From positions 1-33,855 of the forward strand of contig NZ_DAOUCJ010000097.1 in NCBI RefSeq assembly GCF_034432235.1: a stretch of DNA of 33,855 nucleotides, given 5' to 3'. Origin of the DNA: Thermoflexus sp. (GTDB lineage Bacteria > Chloroflexota > Anaerolineae > Thermoflexales > Thermoflexaceae). The notes beneath the pieces are model-generated. The model had not been told where the DNA came from. It made no database searches and saw nothing but the letters and a program-made list of their open reading frames with translations. Shown here piece after piece: positions 6,903-15,332 of the stretch. Within the stretch, counting starts at the first letter, position 1; the number at the start of each line of letters is the position of its first letter. The position numbers and the translations under genes were made by a program.

Positions 6903-7676
6903 ATGCTGCTTTGTCTGGATATCGGGAACACCAACATCAAGGCCGGGGTTTTCGATGGAGAATCCCTGATCGCCCACTGGCGGTTCTCCACCCAGCGCCA
7001 TCGCCTGGCCGATGAATACGCCGCCCTGTTCATGAACCTCTTCGCCCTTCACAGGATCCAGCCGCACGAAATCCGGGGCTGCGCCATCGCCTGCGTGGTG
7101 CCTCCTCTTCGGGCCGTGTTCGAAGAGATGATCCGACATTACCTGGGCGTTGAACCCCTCATGGTGGGACCTGGGATTAAAACCGGGATCCGGCTGATGG
7201 TGGAGAACCCGCGGGAGGTCGGCGCGGATCGGGTGGCGAACGCGGTGGCGACCTTCCGATTGTATGGAGGGCCGGCGATTGCGATCGCCTTCGGGACCGC
7301 CACGGTGTTCGATGTGATCTCAGGGGAAGGGGAATACCTGGGTGGGGCGATCGCCCCGGGGATCCTGGTGGCCGCGGAAGCGCTGGTCACCTCAGCCGCC
7401 CAGCTCTACCAGGTGGAGCTCATCCGGCCTCCCCGGGTCATCGGCCGCAACACGATCCAGGCCATGCAATCCGGTCTGATCCTGGGGTTCGCCAGCATGG
7501 TGGAGGGGATGATCCGCCGGATTCAAGCGGAACTGGAGGAGCCCGCGCGGGTGATCGCCACCGGCGGCCTCGCGGATATCATCGCCCATGAGGTTCGGGC
7601 CATCCAGGTGGTGGATCCCCACCTCACCCTCCATGGGCTTCGATTCCTGTTCGAGCTCAACCGCCGGGGGAAATAG
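6903..7676 (+). CDS. coaX: Type III pantothenate kinase
   Basis: Phosphorylates pantothenate, the first step of CoA synthesis from the vitamin, and so continues the panBEC pathway directly upstream. The ASKHA-fold signature is clear: DIGNTN with catalytic-site Asp6 at the N-terminus, the GADR motif at 107-110 (Asp109, the family's catalytic base position), and GTAT followed by the glycine-rich segment GGAIAPGI. The family usually has Asp immediately before FGTA; here it is Ala129 (IAFGTAT). The length of 257 aa is normal. ATG 6903 with AGGAGGG at 6889-6895 is preferred over the upstream in-frame ATG at 6852. Confidence 0.95.
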   Translation: MLLCLDIGNTNIKAGVFDGESLIAHWRFSTQRHRLADEYAALFMNLFALHRIQPHEIRGCAIACVVPPLRAVFEEMIRHYLGVEPLMVGPGIKTGIRLMVENPREVGADRVANAVATFRLYGGPAIAIAFGTATVFDVISGEGEYLGGAIAPGILVAAEALVTSAAQLYQVELIRPPRVIGRNTIQAMQSGLILGFASMVEGMIRRIQAELEEPARVIATGGLADIIAHEVRAIQVVDPHLTLHGLRFLFELNRRGK

Positions 7677-7703
7677 AAAGGCGCCCCCACAAAATGGAGC
7701 AAG

Positions 7704-7732
7704 GGGGTGGATCCCTTCCAGGGATCCACCCC
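7704..7732. terminator. Terminator-like hairpin between convergent genes
   Basis: A perfect 13-bp stem (7704-7716 with 7720-7732) with a TCC loop. It lies 27 bp after coaX and 17 bp beyond the end of the opposing LPxTG gene, so it can serve both strands. T-runs are short, so it is inferred mainly from stem length and position. Confidence 0.75.
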
Positions 7733-7749
7733 TCCCGAAGCGCCATGGA

Positions 7750-8220
7750 TCAGGAAGCCCAGGGGCGCAACCGGAGCCATCGGGCCAGTAAAGCGAGCAG
7801 CAGCAACACCCCGATCGCGCCGAACCCCCACCCGATGGTGCTCCCCCCGGTTTGGGGCAGCCCCCTCGGCCGCGGGGTAGGGGTGGAACGGACGGGGGTG
7901 GCCGTACTCAGGGAGGTCGGGGTAGTGGTCGGCTGGCCAGCCACTGCCACCGGTGAAGGAGGTGTGGCGGTCGGGATCGGGGTAGGACGCAGCGTAGGCG
8001 TATAGGTCGGCGGCAACGGGCTCGGCGAAGGAAGCGGCGTGCGGGTTGGCGCCCCCGCCGGCGCGGCCGGCCGCCCCCGAGCCGGGCCGCTCAGAGCCAG
8101 ATACAGGCCGATCGCGAACAGGAGCGCTACGAAAAGCCCTCCCAGAACCAGCACGCCCACCAGGAACGCCCGGTTCTGACCTTCCTCGGGGGGCAGCTCC
8201 TCCAGATCGATGTCGGCCAT
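7750..8220 (-). CDS. LPxTG-anchored Thr/Pro-rich surface protein, 156 aa
   Basis: The order is a short acidic N-terminus, a membrane segment (about 19-43), a Thr/Pro/Ser-rich linker (about 50-118) typical of extended extracytoplasmic stalks, then LPQTG at 121-125, a second hydrophobic stretch (129-147) and a basic tail (RWLRLR). The last three parts are the standard cell-wall sorting signal cut by sortases. The N-terminal segment may be a signal anchor or an uncleaved signal. A sortase gene lies in the same window (21614-22321). The ATG at 8220 has AAGGAGG at good spacing; an ATG two codons earlier sits too close to it. No enzymatic domain is seen. It may simply be a membrane-tethered stalk. 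Confidence 0.75.
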   Translation of the reverse strand: MADIDLEELPPEEGQNRAFLVGVLVLGGLFVALLFAIGLYLALSGPARGRPAAPAGAPTRTPLPSPSPLPPTYTPTLRPTPIPTATPPSPVAVAGQPTTTPTSLSTATPVRSTPTPRPRGLPQTGGSTIGWGFGAIGVLLLLALLARWLRLRPWAS

Positions 8221-8424
8221 GGGCATTGCCTCCTTGTCAGGATCCTCAGCCTCGCTCTCCTTCCGCCAGGCAGGGCGCGGTATGTACCCCGCCTTTCTCC
8301 ACCCCGCGGATTTCATCCAGGAGGAGGAAGCATCCTTGAGGCTCAGACCAGCAACATCATCCGTATCCCTCAGGGCCGGGGCGAACAGCTTCATCGCTCG
8401 CCGACCCAATCCATCGATGAACGC

Positions 8425-9516
8425 TTAAGAGCGAAGGATTTCCATGTTATAAACCGGGATCCAGACCTTTCCCTCCCCTCCGTCCAGCTGAATCTCCGCA
8501 CACCAGCTCCGCAGACCGCTATCCAGCGTCCATGGATAAGGCGAAATCCTCAATACCGTTCCCGTGCGTCCCCGATATGGCTCCCGCAACAGGCGCACCT
8601 GGACACCAGGACGGAGATCGACCTCCCCGGCGGGCTCCAGAGGAGGGGGGTTCTCCGTAGGAACCGGGATGAGGATCTCCGGGCGACCCGGCCTACCATC
8701 CGAGCCCAGCAATGGCTGCACCACGAAAGCCTCCCGCCCTTGATAGAGGGAAAAGATCCGGAAGATCCCGGGATGCATCGGAAGACGACCGAATCCCTCG
8801 GTTAAAACGACAGGGAAAGAAAGATCGCGCACCATCGACAAAAGGGAAGTCTCCATGCTCCCGGCGATGATCCCACGAACCTGGAGCCGCTCTGCCTGCT
8901 CCAGGGCGCTGGGTTCGATCCATGCTCCTCCCACTACGATCGTGCCCTGAGCGACCGGGTCGATCGCCCGCGCCCGCAACGGCTCCGCCCCGCTGGTGAC
9001 GATCCGGATCATCCCGCTGAATTCCGCTCCGCTGGACCAGAAGGCCTGGATCAGGGCACCGGTAGTTTCAATCACCGCGCCGTAGGCGGGAAGGACCTCC
9101 ACCACCTTCCCCGGGAACCCTGCCCGGAGCTCCAGGGAACGCATCCCGGCCCGGATCAAGACCTTCCCTCCTCCGACCATGGCGATCTCCCCATCCACCG
9201 GCGAGCGCACCCGCAGGGTGCGCAGGCCCAGCCAGATCCGACGCCTCGCCAGGACCTCCTGCGCTCGCACGGAAGCGCCGGGCTTCCGCTGCAAATACGC
9301 GGCGGCCCGCTGAGGCGAGACCTTCAGGGCGCGGGCGATATCCACGATTACTACCCCCGCCGGTTGCTCCGCCACGGCCAGAACGGTGGCCGCATCCACC
9401 GCATCCCCGCGCTGAACCCGCACCTTCCCGGGGATCGGCAATCGACGCTCTCGACGGATCGTCGCCAGGGGTATGAACGTAACGGCCTCCGGGTAGAAAC
9501 GCAGTGCTTCCATCAT
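8425..9516 (-). CDS. Uncharacterised beta-rich protein with barrel-like and KOW-like parts, 363 aa
   Basis: I do not recognise a named family. The first third (about 20-150) has repeated V.SPVDG.I-type strands (LPIPGKVRVQRGD and VRSPVDGEIAMVGGG) like barrel-sandwich/biotinyl-like domains. The centre (about 150-270) is glycine- and alanine-rich, with GTIVVGGAWIEP and GIIAGSM. The C-terminal part carries a KOW-like turn (LRPGVQVRLLREPYRGRTGTV, about 303-323) found in nucleic-acid or ribosome-associated SH3 barrels. There is no signal peptide or membrane segment, so it is likely cytoplasmic. It follows the GlmL/MutL-like gene on the same strand after 178 bp, a pairing that suggests a shared function. 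Confidence 0.7.
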   Translation of the reverse strand: MMEALRFYPEAVTFIPLATIRRERRLPIPGKVRVQRGDAVDAATVLAVAEQPAGVVIVDIARALKVSPQRAAAYLQRKPGASVRAQEVLARRRIWLGLRTLRVRSPVDGEIAMVGGGKVLIRAGMRSLELRAGFPGKVVEVLPAYGAVIETTGALIQAFWSSGAEFSGMIRIVTSGAEPLRARAIDPVAQGTIVVGGAWIEPSALEQAERLQVRGIIAGSMETSLLSMVRDLSFPVVLTEGFGRLPMHPGIFRIFSLYQGREAFVVQPLLGSDGRPGRPEILIPVPTENPPPLEPAGEVDLRPGVQVRLLREPYRGRTGTVLRISPYPWTLDSGLRSWCAEIQLDGGEGKVWIPVYNMEILRS

Positions 9517-9694
9517 GGGTTATGCTCGAGAGCAAAGATGGTCCCCGCGTTCCTCCGTTCAAAGCTCGCGCAATCGGTCTCCGATGGAGAAGGCGAGATG
9601 TCCCTCTCCCGCAGCCCAAACGGCCACGAGAGAAGAGAGCGCGCGCATCCTTCAGGGTCGGGCCGGCCCGGGAAACCCCAGAAGGAAAACCGCA

Positions 9695-11464
9695 TCAAAG
9701 GCCCCCGCCCAGGGCACCGATATCCCAGAGCCAGCGCTGGATCTGCTCCCGGCGCGCCTCGGGATCCTCCGCCAGCTGGAGCGGACGGCCCCGGCCATCC
9801 ACAATGAGCCCCAACCATCCGCCCACAATCCGGATCCGCCGAGGGGCCCGTCGAGGCCCCCAACCCAGATCCACCGGGCGCCGCATCCGGAACCGCCGCA
9901 GTTCGGTTTCCCCCACCCCTGGAATGGGGACCACCTCCAGCCGTCCCCCCCGGGCCTCAATTTCATACACGGACTCAGAGCCGTCCGGCCCACGATGATG
10001 CACCTCAACGGTGAACAGCAACTCATCCAGAGCCACCGGGCCGTCCAGGGCGGGAGCCAGAACGGTGGCCATGGGGATCCACGGCCGGCTATGGATCACT
10101 TCCACCGCCAGCAAGGCATCCATCGCCGCCAGAGCCCCCAACGCCGGGGTAACCCCCACTGGGTCCCAAAGCAGAGTGGTGAGGCCCACCGGCTGGAGGG
10201 CATCCAGCGCCATCAGGGCCAGCGCGCCTGGGCGGGCATGAGAAGCAAAGGCTCCCCCAGTTAGAAGAATAGGCTCGAAAGCCCAGGCGGATCGCCCCAG
10301 TTCCGGCCAGAGCGTTCGCAGCTGTTCCCAGGCTTCCGCCAGGGCCTCGCGGGCGAACGCCAGCTCGATCCACATTTCTTCGATCGTTTGAGGGATGGAG
10401 AGGGGGTGCATGGCCTTCGTCCAGACGAAGGCTTCCATGGTTTCTGGACGGACCTCCTGAGGAAGCCATCGGGCGATGCGCTCATATCCCCGGCGTTGAT
10501 ACAGGCTCAGGATCCCCTGGCCGATCCCGCTCTCCGATTGCACGATTTGGGCCAGCAACCCGCCGTGGGCGGCCGTGACCACGGTATGATTCCCCCCCAC
10601 ATCCACCACCAGTGTCCCTCGATCCGGGGTCTCCAGGCTCAGGTAACGGGCCACATGGCTCAGCGCCCGGGCCGTCGGCACAACCTCCCCCCGGGCCCAG
10701 CTCTGCAAAAGAGAGAGGCCGGGAAGGCTCGCCAGCGCCCGCTCCACGTATCGCTGGTCCATCGCCTCCACCACCGGGCCGATGTGCTCCACATCCGCCC
10801 GGGGGCGGACGTTTTGCAACACCCGGAGGGGAAGCTCTCGACCGGCCAGGGCCACGGCTTCCTCCCGCAGGATCGCATTTCCGGCGAAGAGGATCCATGG
10901 GCGTTCTCCTTCGGGATGCAATCGGGCCGCCAGGGCCGCTGTTTCCAGGAGCGCCTGAACCGGCCGGACCGCTCCGCCGTCCATCCCTCCGGCGATTGCC
11001 ACCAGCTGGGGCTCGGCAGCGATTAAGGCCTGCAACCACTCTTCCTCCGTTTGATGCCGCCCATCCAGGGGGGCCACCGAAAGGACTTCGGTGATGTAGG
11101 TGTAAGCGCTGGCCGCTGCCCGTCGGAGGCTGGCGAGGCTCCACTCCGGCGAAAGGCCTCCCAGGACCACCCGGATCGGAGGGGCCGCGCTCAGGGTCAA
11201 CAGACACGCATCCACCCCCGCCCCTGTGGAGAGCTCAGGGGCAATCAGGATCCCCTGCGGATCCAGGAGAGGACGACCGGAAATCATGCTGAGATGCTCC
11301 AGCGCCCGGATCCCTCCCAGAGCCAGGTGAGGATGGGATCCACGCGGATGGGTAGGGGCGCTGGCGGCGGCCACAAAGCGAAAACGATCCTCTACCCGGG
11401 CAAACAGATGCGCACGGGTCTGTGTGCTTCCCACATCGATCGTCACCAGGCTCTTCCAGCTCAT
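9695..11464 (-). CDS. GlmL/MutL-family ASKHA ATPase-fold protein, 589 aa
   Basis: The protein opens with an actin/Hsp70-fold phosphate-1 motif (TIDVGSTQTRAHLF, about 8-21) and has a second one near the middle (TLVVDVGGNHTVVTA). Later segments such as ILLTGGAFASHARPG fit the adenosine motif. This is the layout of the MutL/GlmL family named after the glutamate-mutase-associated protein, unrelated to the mismatch-repair MutL. No mutase subunits are nearby, so a role in reactivating a B12 mutase is not supported here. The ATG at 11464 follows GGAG at 5-nt spacing; a GTG two codons upstream is the alternative. It lies in a co-oriented run with unknown membrane proteins. Confidence 0.75.
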   Translation of the reverse strand: MSWKSLVTIDVGSTQTRAHLFARVEDRFRFVAAASAPTHPRGSHPHLALGGIRALEHLSMISGRPLLDPQGILIAPELSTGAGVDACLLTLSAAPPIRVVLGGLSPEWSLASLRRAAASAYTYITEVLSVAPLDGRHQTEEEWLQALIAAEPQLVAIAGGMDGGAVRPVQALLETAALAARLHPEGERPWILFAGNAILREEAVALAGRELPLRVLQNVRPRADVEHIGPVVEAMDQRYVERALASLPGLSLLQSWARGEVVPTARALSHVARYLSLETPDRGTLVVDVGGNHTVVTAAHGGLLAQIVQSESGIGQGILSLYQRRGYERIARWLPQEVRPETMEAFVWTKAMHPLSIPQTIEEMWIELAFAREALAEAWEQLRTLWPELGRSAWAFEPILLTGGAFASHARPGALALMALDALQPVGLTTLLWDPVGVTPALGALAAMDALLAVEVIHSRPWIPMATVLAPALDGPVALDELLFTVEVHHRGPDGSESVYEIEARGGRLEVVPIPGVGETELRRFRMRRPVDLGWGPRRAPRRIRIVGGWLGLIVDGRGRPLQLAEDPEARREQIQRWLWDIGALGGGL

Positions 11465-11534
11465 CTCCACTCCATCCCAGGGCTTTGAGGGCTGGGCGGA
11501 GCGCCCTCGGTGCCCTGCCCGGCCACCGAACGGC

Positions 11535-12155
11535 CTAACGCCACCATTGGCTCAATGTCTGAATCAGAAACTCCGCGCGACCGATCAGGAGGGAGATCCC
11601 GGTGATCAGCGCGCTGCCGAACAGCGTGCCGAGCGCGAACGCCCATATCGCGCGCCCCAGGGCCTGAACCCCCGTCCAGATGGAGCGCAGAACACGGCCT
11701 TGGACCGGGGGACGATAGAATTGAGCCGCTAGCACCGCCAGCATAGTCGCGACCAGCCCCAGAGAGATCCCCCGTCCCGCCCCAGCCACCAGCTGAGGAC
11801 CAAGGGTTCCCCCCAATGCCCCTGCTCCCGCCACACCCAAACCGATCCCCAGGGCGATGGCCAGCCCGAGATCCCCTATCCACCCGAATCGAGGCACGCC
11901 CCCAGCCAGGATCAAAACCCCCAGCCCTGTCTCCAGAAACAGCAGCACCCGCCGCGGCGAATCGGTGGGGGTCATGAGCTCCCGCCACTGGGGGATCAGG
12001 ACGTTCCAGAGCATCGCGGCCATGAAATAACCCACGCTGAGCCCGACCAGCACACTGGCGGCCAGCCGGTAAATCGCCGTGTCATCGATGAGATAGCTCA
12101 TGATCATCAGGGTCAGAAGCAAAGCTACGATCGTCCCCGCGGATTCCATCGCCAT
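11535..12155 (-). CDS. Polytopic membrane protein, about 6 TM, 206 aa
   Basis: Unrecognised family. Hydrophobic segments are spread over the whole chain: roughly ALLLTLMIMSYLI, an AASVLVGLSVGYFMAAM helix, LLFLETGLGVLILAG, a Gly/Ala-rich double helix (ALGIGLGVAGAGALGG), ISLGLVATMLAVLAA, and a C-terminal pair around residues 170-195. A short polar loop near 55-65 contains WRELMTPTDSPRR. The ATG at 12155 (an alternative lies two codons in) has GGGGAAG upstream. It sits between the zinc-ribbon protein gene (111 bp) and the GlmL/MutL-like gene (70 bp), all on the same strand. Confidence 0.75.
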   Translation of the reverse strand: MAMESAGTIVALLLTLMIMSYLIDDTAIYRLAASVLVGLSVGYFMAAMLWNVLIPQWRELMTPTDSPRRVLLFLETGLGVLILAGGVPRFGWIGDLGLAIALGIGLGVAGAGALGGTLGPQLVAGAGRGISLGLVATMLAVLAAQFYRPPVQGRVLRSIWTGVQALGRAIWAFALGTLFGSALITGISLLIGRAEFLIQTLSQWWR

Positions 12156-12266
12156 CGCGCTTCCCCAAACACCCTTGTGTGAGTTTTTTCGCTTTTTCGG
12201 ACAGCCCAGGCGGATGATCGGTGGAGCGGGACGGATGAGGAAGCTGTCCATCTCCCCCCAACCCGC

Positions 12267-14477
12267 TTATTCCGGAATCCCCGTCGGCCTTCGGAAGAGG
12301 CGGATTCCCAGCCCCACACCGATGAGGGCAATGACCAGCACCTGGAGGACCGTCTGCGCCTGAAGGTCGAAGAAGGCCGGGCTGCCCTCCGGAACCGGTC
12401 CACCCAGCAGCAACGCGTCCCGCAGGCCGATCGCGACCGCTTGCAGCTGCCCACTCTCCCGATAAGGGGCCACGTAGGGGGCCAGGTTCGCGCCGACCGC
12501 GGCGATCACCGGTACCTCCGGGGAGAGAACTCCCTGTGTCTGCTGAATCCATCCCCGCAAGACATCCGGCGATCCAGTGATCAGAACCACCAGATTCACC
12601 CGGGCGGCCAGGGGATCTTCCCCGAAATCCCGGGCTATGGGGAGCCCCTGCAGGGGCTGCCCCCGATAATCCATCCCCAGCTGGCGGAGGGGACGAGTGA
12701 GGAGACGAGCGACGCCCACTTCCTGACCCGGATAGTAGCCCAGATGGGCCACCCGCTCGCCGTAATCCGGGCGCGCCTGAATCGCCTGAGCGGCTTGAGC
12801 CGCTCCCCATGGGGAGAGGCTCACGGTCAGCACGCGAACCCCCCGGGCAGCGAGCCGCTCGAGGATCCGCTGGAGATAAGGCTCCAGCTCTGCCGCGCGA
12901 TCCGGCCCGTAATCCACCGCGACCAGGGCGATGCCTCCGGCGGGCGCTTGATCCAGACGGGCCAGGAAATCCACGGGAGGCATCAGGAGAGCCGGCTGGA
13001 AGAAGGGCAGCGGCCAGTAGAGCCCCAGGATCAACGCGCCGATGAGAAGCGCGAAGAGCAGCCAGCGCTCCAGCGCGGCAACCAGGCCGGCGGGGGCAGG
13101 CTCCACCGCTCGCTCCCCGGGCAGGAACGCCAAGCCCTGATCCAGCAGGCTCCGCCACGCCTGGGCCCGCGTGAGAAGCTCAGGAGGCGGTTGGGATCGA
13201 AGCCGGGCCGCCGGCCCGTGGATCTCGAACAGCCGCACGTTCAACGGCAACACATCCACCAGACCCGCCAGCGGTCCTCGGGTCTCCACAACCGCCGGTT
13301 CGATCGTTGGGATTGCTTCAGAGGGAGCCGGGGCCTCTTCTTCGGGCACCGGCCGAAGGGCCTGGAGCCATTCCGGCATTTCGGCAAGCACCGCCTCCAG
13401 ATCGGTGAAGGGAGGGGCTTCAGCAGGGGCTTCCGCGGGAGGCTCTGCCTGGATCAGGAAAACGCCTGCCTGCGTTGGCAGGGCCTCTTCTAAAGGAATC
13501 TCCTCCGCAGTTAGAGGGCTTTCCTCCAGCTTCCATGCCTCAAAAGGCTCATGGGGCACTTCCGGGATGGCTTCTTTCGATTCCTCCGACCACCCTGGGA
13601 TCTCCTCCGCTTCCAGCTCAAACGGAAACCCTGCCTCGCTTTCTTCCGTCCGTTCTGGAGGGATTTCAACAAAAGGACCGACTTGGGACGGCGTGGGGAC
13701 CTCCCCTCCCAGTTCCAGAGGCCATTCGATAAACGGCGCAGTTCCTAATGGGGACGCCTCAGGGCCCTGTTCCGGGGCCTCGCCAGGCATCTCCAGCCAT
13801 GGGAAAGGAGGCTCCTCGCCTTCCTGAATGGGCGGAACGCCCGGAGATGGAAAAGATCCCGCTTCCTCCTCCGTGCTCTCTGTCCCAGACCATAGTTCCG
13901 AGATCTCCAGCGGAGCGCCTTCAAAAGGAGGAGAGATGGAAACCTCCTCCGAGGAACCCTCTGGTTCGAACACGGAGGGGATCTCCTCCACTGCTGGCGC
14001 CCACGGGATGGGCTCCGACACAGGCGAGGCAGGTTTCTCTTCCTCCAGCCATTCCCACGGCGCGGGAAGAGGAGCCTCCGCGCCGGGCGATTTTTCTCCC
14101 TCAGCAGGATGGGGAGGAACCCTTTCTTCCTCCACGCCAGCGATGCCGGCCTCAGCGGGCGTGGCCTCTGGAGCGGGAGGCCAGGCCTCCGATGGGATCT
14201 CCGGGAAAAGCTCCTCCAGCGCCGCGACCCAATCCATCCCAACCTCTACGGTTTCAGGAACCTCTTCCTTTGAAGGTCCCTCCGCCCCCCCCATCCCTTC
14301 GGACTCCAGGCGGGCACCGCATTGCGCACAGAAGATCACCCCGCTGGGATTCCGATAGCCGCAGACCGGGCACGGGACTCCCTCCTCTATGGAGACAGAA
14401 GTCAGGCTGGCTCCGCACTCCTCGCAGGTCGCCTGATCATCCGGATTGGCAGCCCCACAAACTGGACAGGCTTTCAT
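12267..14477 (-). CDS. Double zinc-ribbon, acidic/Pro-rich, membrane-spanning protein, 736 aa
   Basis: Two zinc ribbons open the protein (Cys4-Cys7-Cys18-Cys21 and Cys36-Cys39-Cys50-Cys53). Residues from about 60 to 410 are a very acidic, Pro/Glu-rich low-complexity stretch. A membrane helix lies near 468-490. A 210-residue alpha/beta domain follows (494-706; strands GIALVAVDYGP, GVRVLTVSLSP, VNLVVLITGSP, VPVIAAVGAN), ending in a second membrane helix (709-727) and basic tail. The topology would be cytoplasmic ribbons and acidic tether with an external domain. The function is unknown. ATG 14477 with GGGAGG 8 nt upstream fixes the start, since the open frame upstream is not ribbon-like. Confidence 0.8.
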   Translation of the reverse strand: MKACPVCGAANPDDQATCEECGASLTSVSIEEGVPCPVCGYRNPSGVIFCAQCGARLESEGMGGAEGPSKEEVPETVEVGMDWVAALEELFPEIPSEAWPPAPEATPAEAGIAGVEEERVPPHPAEGEKSPGAEAPLPAPWEWLEEEKPASPVSEPIPWAPAVEEIPSVFEPEGSSEEVSISPPFEGAPLEISELWSGTESTEEEAGSFPSPGVPPIQEGEEPPFPWLEMPGEAPEQGPEASPLGTAPFIEWPLELGGEVPTPSQVGPFVEIPPERTEESEAGFPFELEAEEIPGWSEESKEAIPEVPHEPFEAWKLEESPLTAEEIPLEEALPTQAGVFLIQAEPPAEAPAEAPPFTDLEAVLAEMPEWLQALRPVPEEEAPAPSEAIPTIEPAVVETRGPLAGLVDVLPLNVRLFEIHGPAARLRSQPPPELLTRAQAWRSLLDQGLAFLPGERAVEPAPAGLVAALERWLLFALLIGALILGLYWPLPFFQPALLMPPVDFLARLDQAPAGGIALVAVDYGPDRAAELEPYLQRILERLAARGVRVLTVSLSPWGAAQAAQAIQARPDYGERVAHLGYYPGQEVGVARLLTRPLRQLGMDYRGQPLQGLPIARDFGEDPLAARVNLVVLITGSPDVLRGWIQQTQGVLSPEVPVIAAVGANLAPYVAPYRESGQLQAVAIGLRDALLLGGPVPEGSPAFFDLQAQTVLQVLVIALIGVGLGIRLFRRPTGIPE

Positions 14478-14624
14478 CCCCAACCTCCCCGGGTTCTGCC
14501 AGGGAATCTGCCCTCCTATCCGCGCCGCGGAGCAGCGCAGGGCGGAGGGAAAGATCCTTTCGTTGAAGATGGGCATACCTTCGGCGTGCCCGTCCCCGCC
14601 AACCGTTCGAAACAGAATTTCGTT

Positions 14625-15248
14625 TTATCGACCCAGCGGTCGGTCCATCCACAGGAAGACCCGCACCATGAAAGCCACTACGCCGATGGCCACTCCTATC
14701 AGGATCCCGCGGATCCCACCGGTGGCCAGTGGGGAGAGCAGCGCTTCATAGAAGGAACCGAACAGAGTGGGGAGAAGGGTTCCACCGGAATGGATGATGA
14801 GCACCGTGAGGACGCCGGCGACGAAGAGCGGGACATCAGCGGAACGGCGAGTGCGCGACAGGCGCCAGAGGGCCAGAACCATAAAGAAAGGCAGCAAAGC
14901 GCCTATGGAGGCCTCTAAGGGCAACAATCCATATCGATATATCCATCCGGTCCATGGCCCGGTGAGGCCATTCCCTCTAAGGCCGCCTTCTAAAAGGGAA
15001 AGCAGAAGGAACGCCAGCGCCGTGAGAGCCGCCACCAGGCTATACGGCCAGCCCTCGGCGCGCGCTCCCACCCGGTGAAAATGGGCCCCCAGAAAAGAGA
15101 GGAAGCCCACCACCGCTGCATAAGCCAGGAGAGTGGAACCCAGCTCGGTCAGAGCCTGACGAAAGGTCAGCTGAGGCCACCCATAGGGCAACAAGGTGAT
15201 GATGATAAACAGGCTCAAAAGGCCCGCCGGCAACGCGCGTCGAACCAT
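14625..15248 (-). CDS. Polytopic membrane protein, about 6-7 TM, 207 aa
   Basis: Starts with a hydrophobic segment after MVRRALPAG (LLSLFIIITLLPYG) and continues with several membrane helices (LLAYAAVVGFLSFLGA, SLVAALTALAFLLLSLL, ALLPFFMVLALW, PLFVAGVLTVLIIHS and ILIGVAIGVVAFMVRV). A charged loop RLSRTRRS sits near the middle. I do not recognise the family. AAGGAG precedes the ATG. It lies 84 bp after the DUF6754 gene and about 150 bp before the zinc-ribbon gene, on the same strand, so it likely belongs to the same unit. Confidence 0.75.
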   Translation of the reverse strand: MVRRALPAGLLSLFIIITLLPYGWPQLTFRQALTELGSTLLAYAAVVGFLSFLGAHFHRVGARAEGWPYSLVAALTALAFLLLSLLEGGLRGNGLTGPWTGWIYRYGLLPLEASIGALLPFFMVLALWRLSRTRRSADVPLFVAGVLTVLIIHSGGTLLPTLFGSFYEALLSPLATGGIRGILIGVAIGVVAFMVRVFLWMDRPLGR

Positions 15249-15332
15249 CCGTATCTCTCCTTTCCCTATCCTTCCAGGAGTGGAGCGGGGATGCCTCCGG
15301 GGCTTCGCTCAACCCACGCCCTCCGGGGACGA

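Noticed and set aside
9695..11464. Mismatch-repair MutL
   Set aside because: The protein has actin/Hsp70-fold motifs, not the GHKL ATPase of mismatch-repair MutL; the shared name is coincidental.
12082..13158. 358-codon minus-strand frame within the zinc-ribbon gene
   Set aside because: An out-of-frame shadow of the 736-aa protein, extremely Gly/Arg/Ser-rich.
13748..14566. + strand open frames opposite the acidic part of the zinc-ribbon protein
   Set aside because: The low-complexity acidic region yields open antisense frames rich in Pro/Ser/Arg; no starts with ribosome sites.
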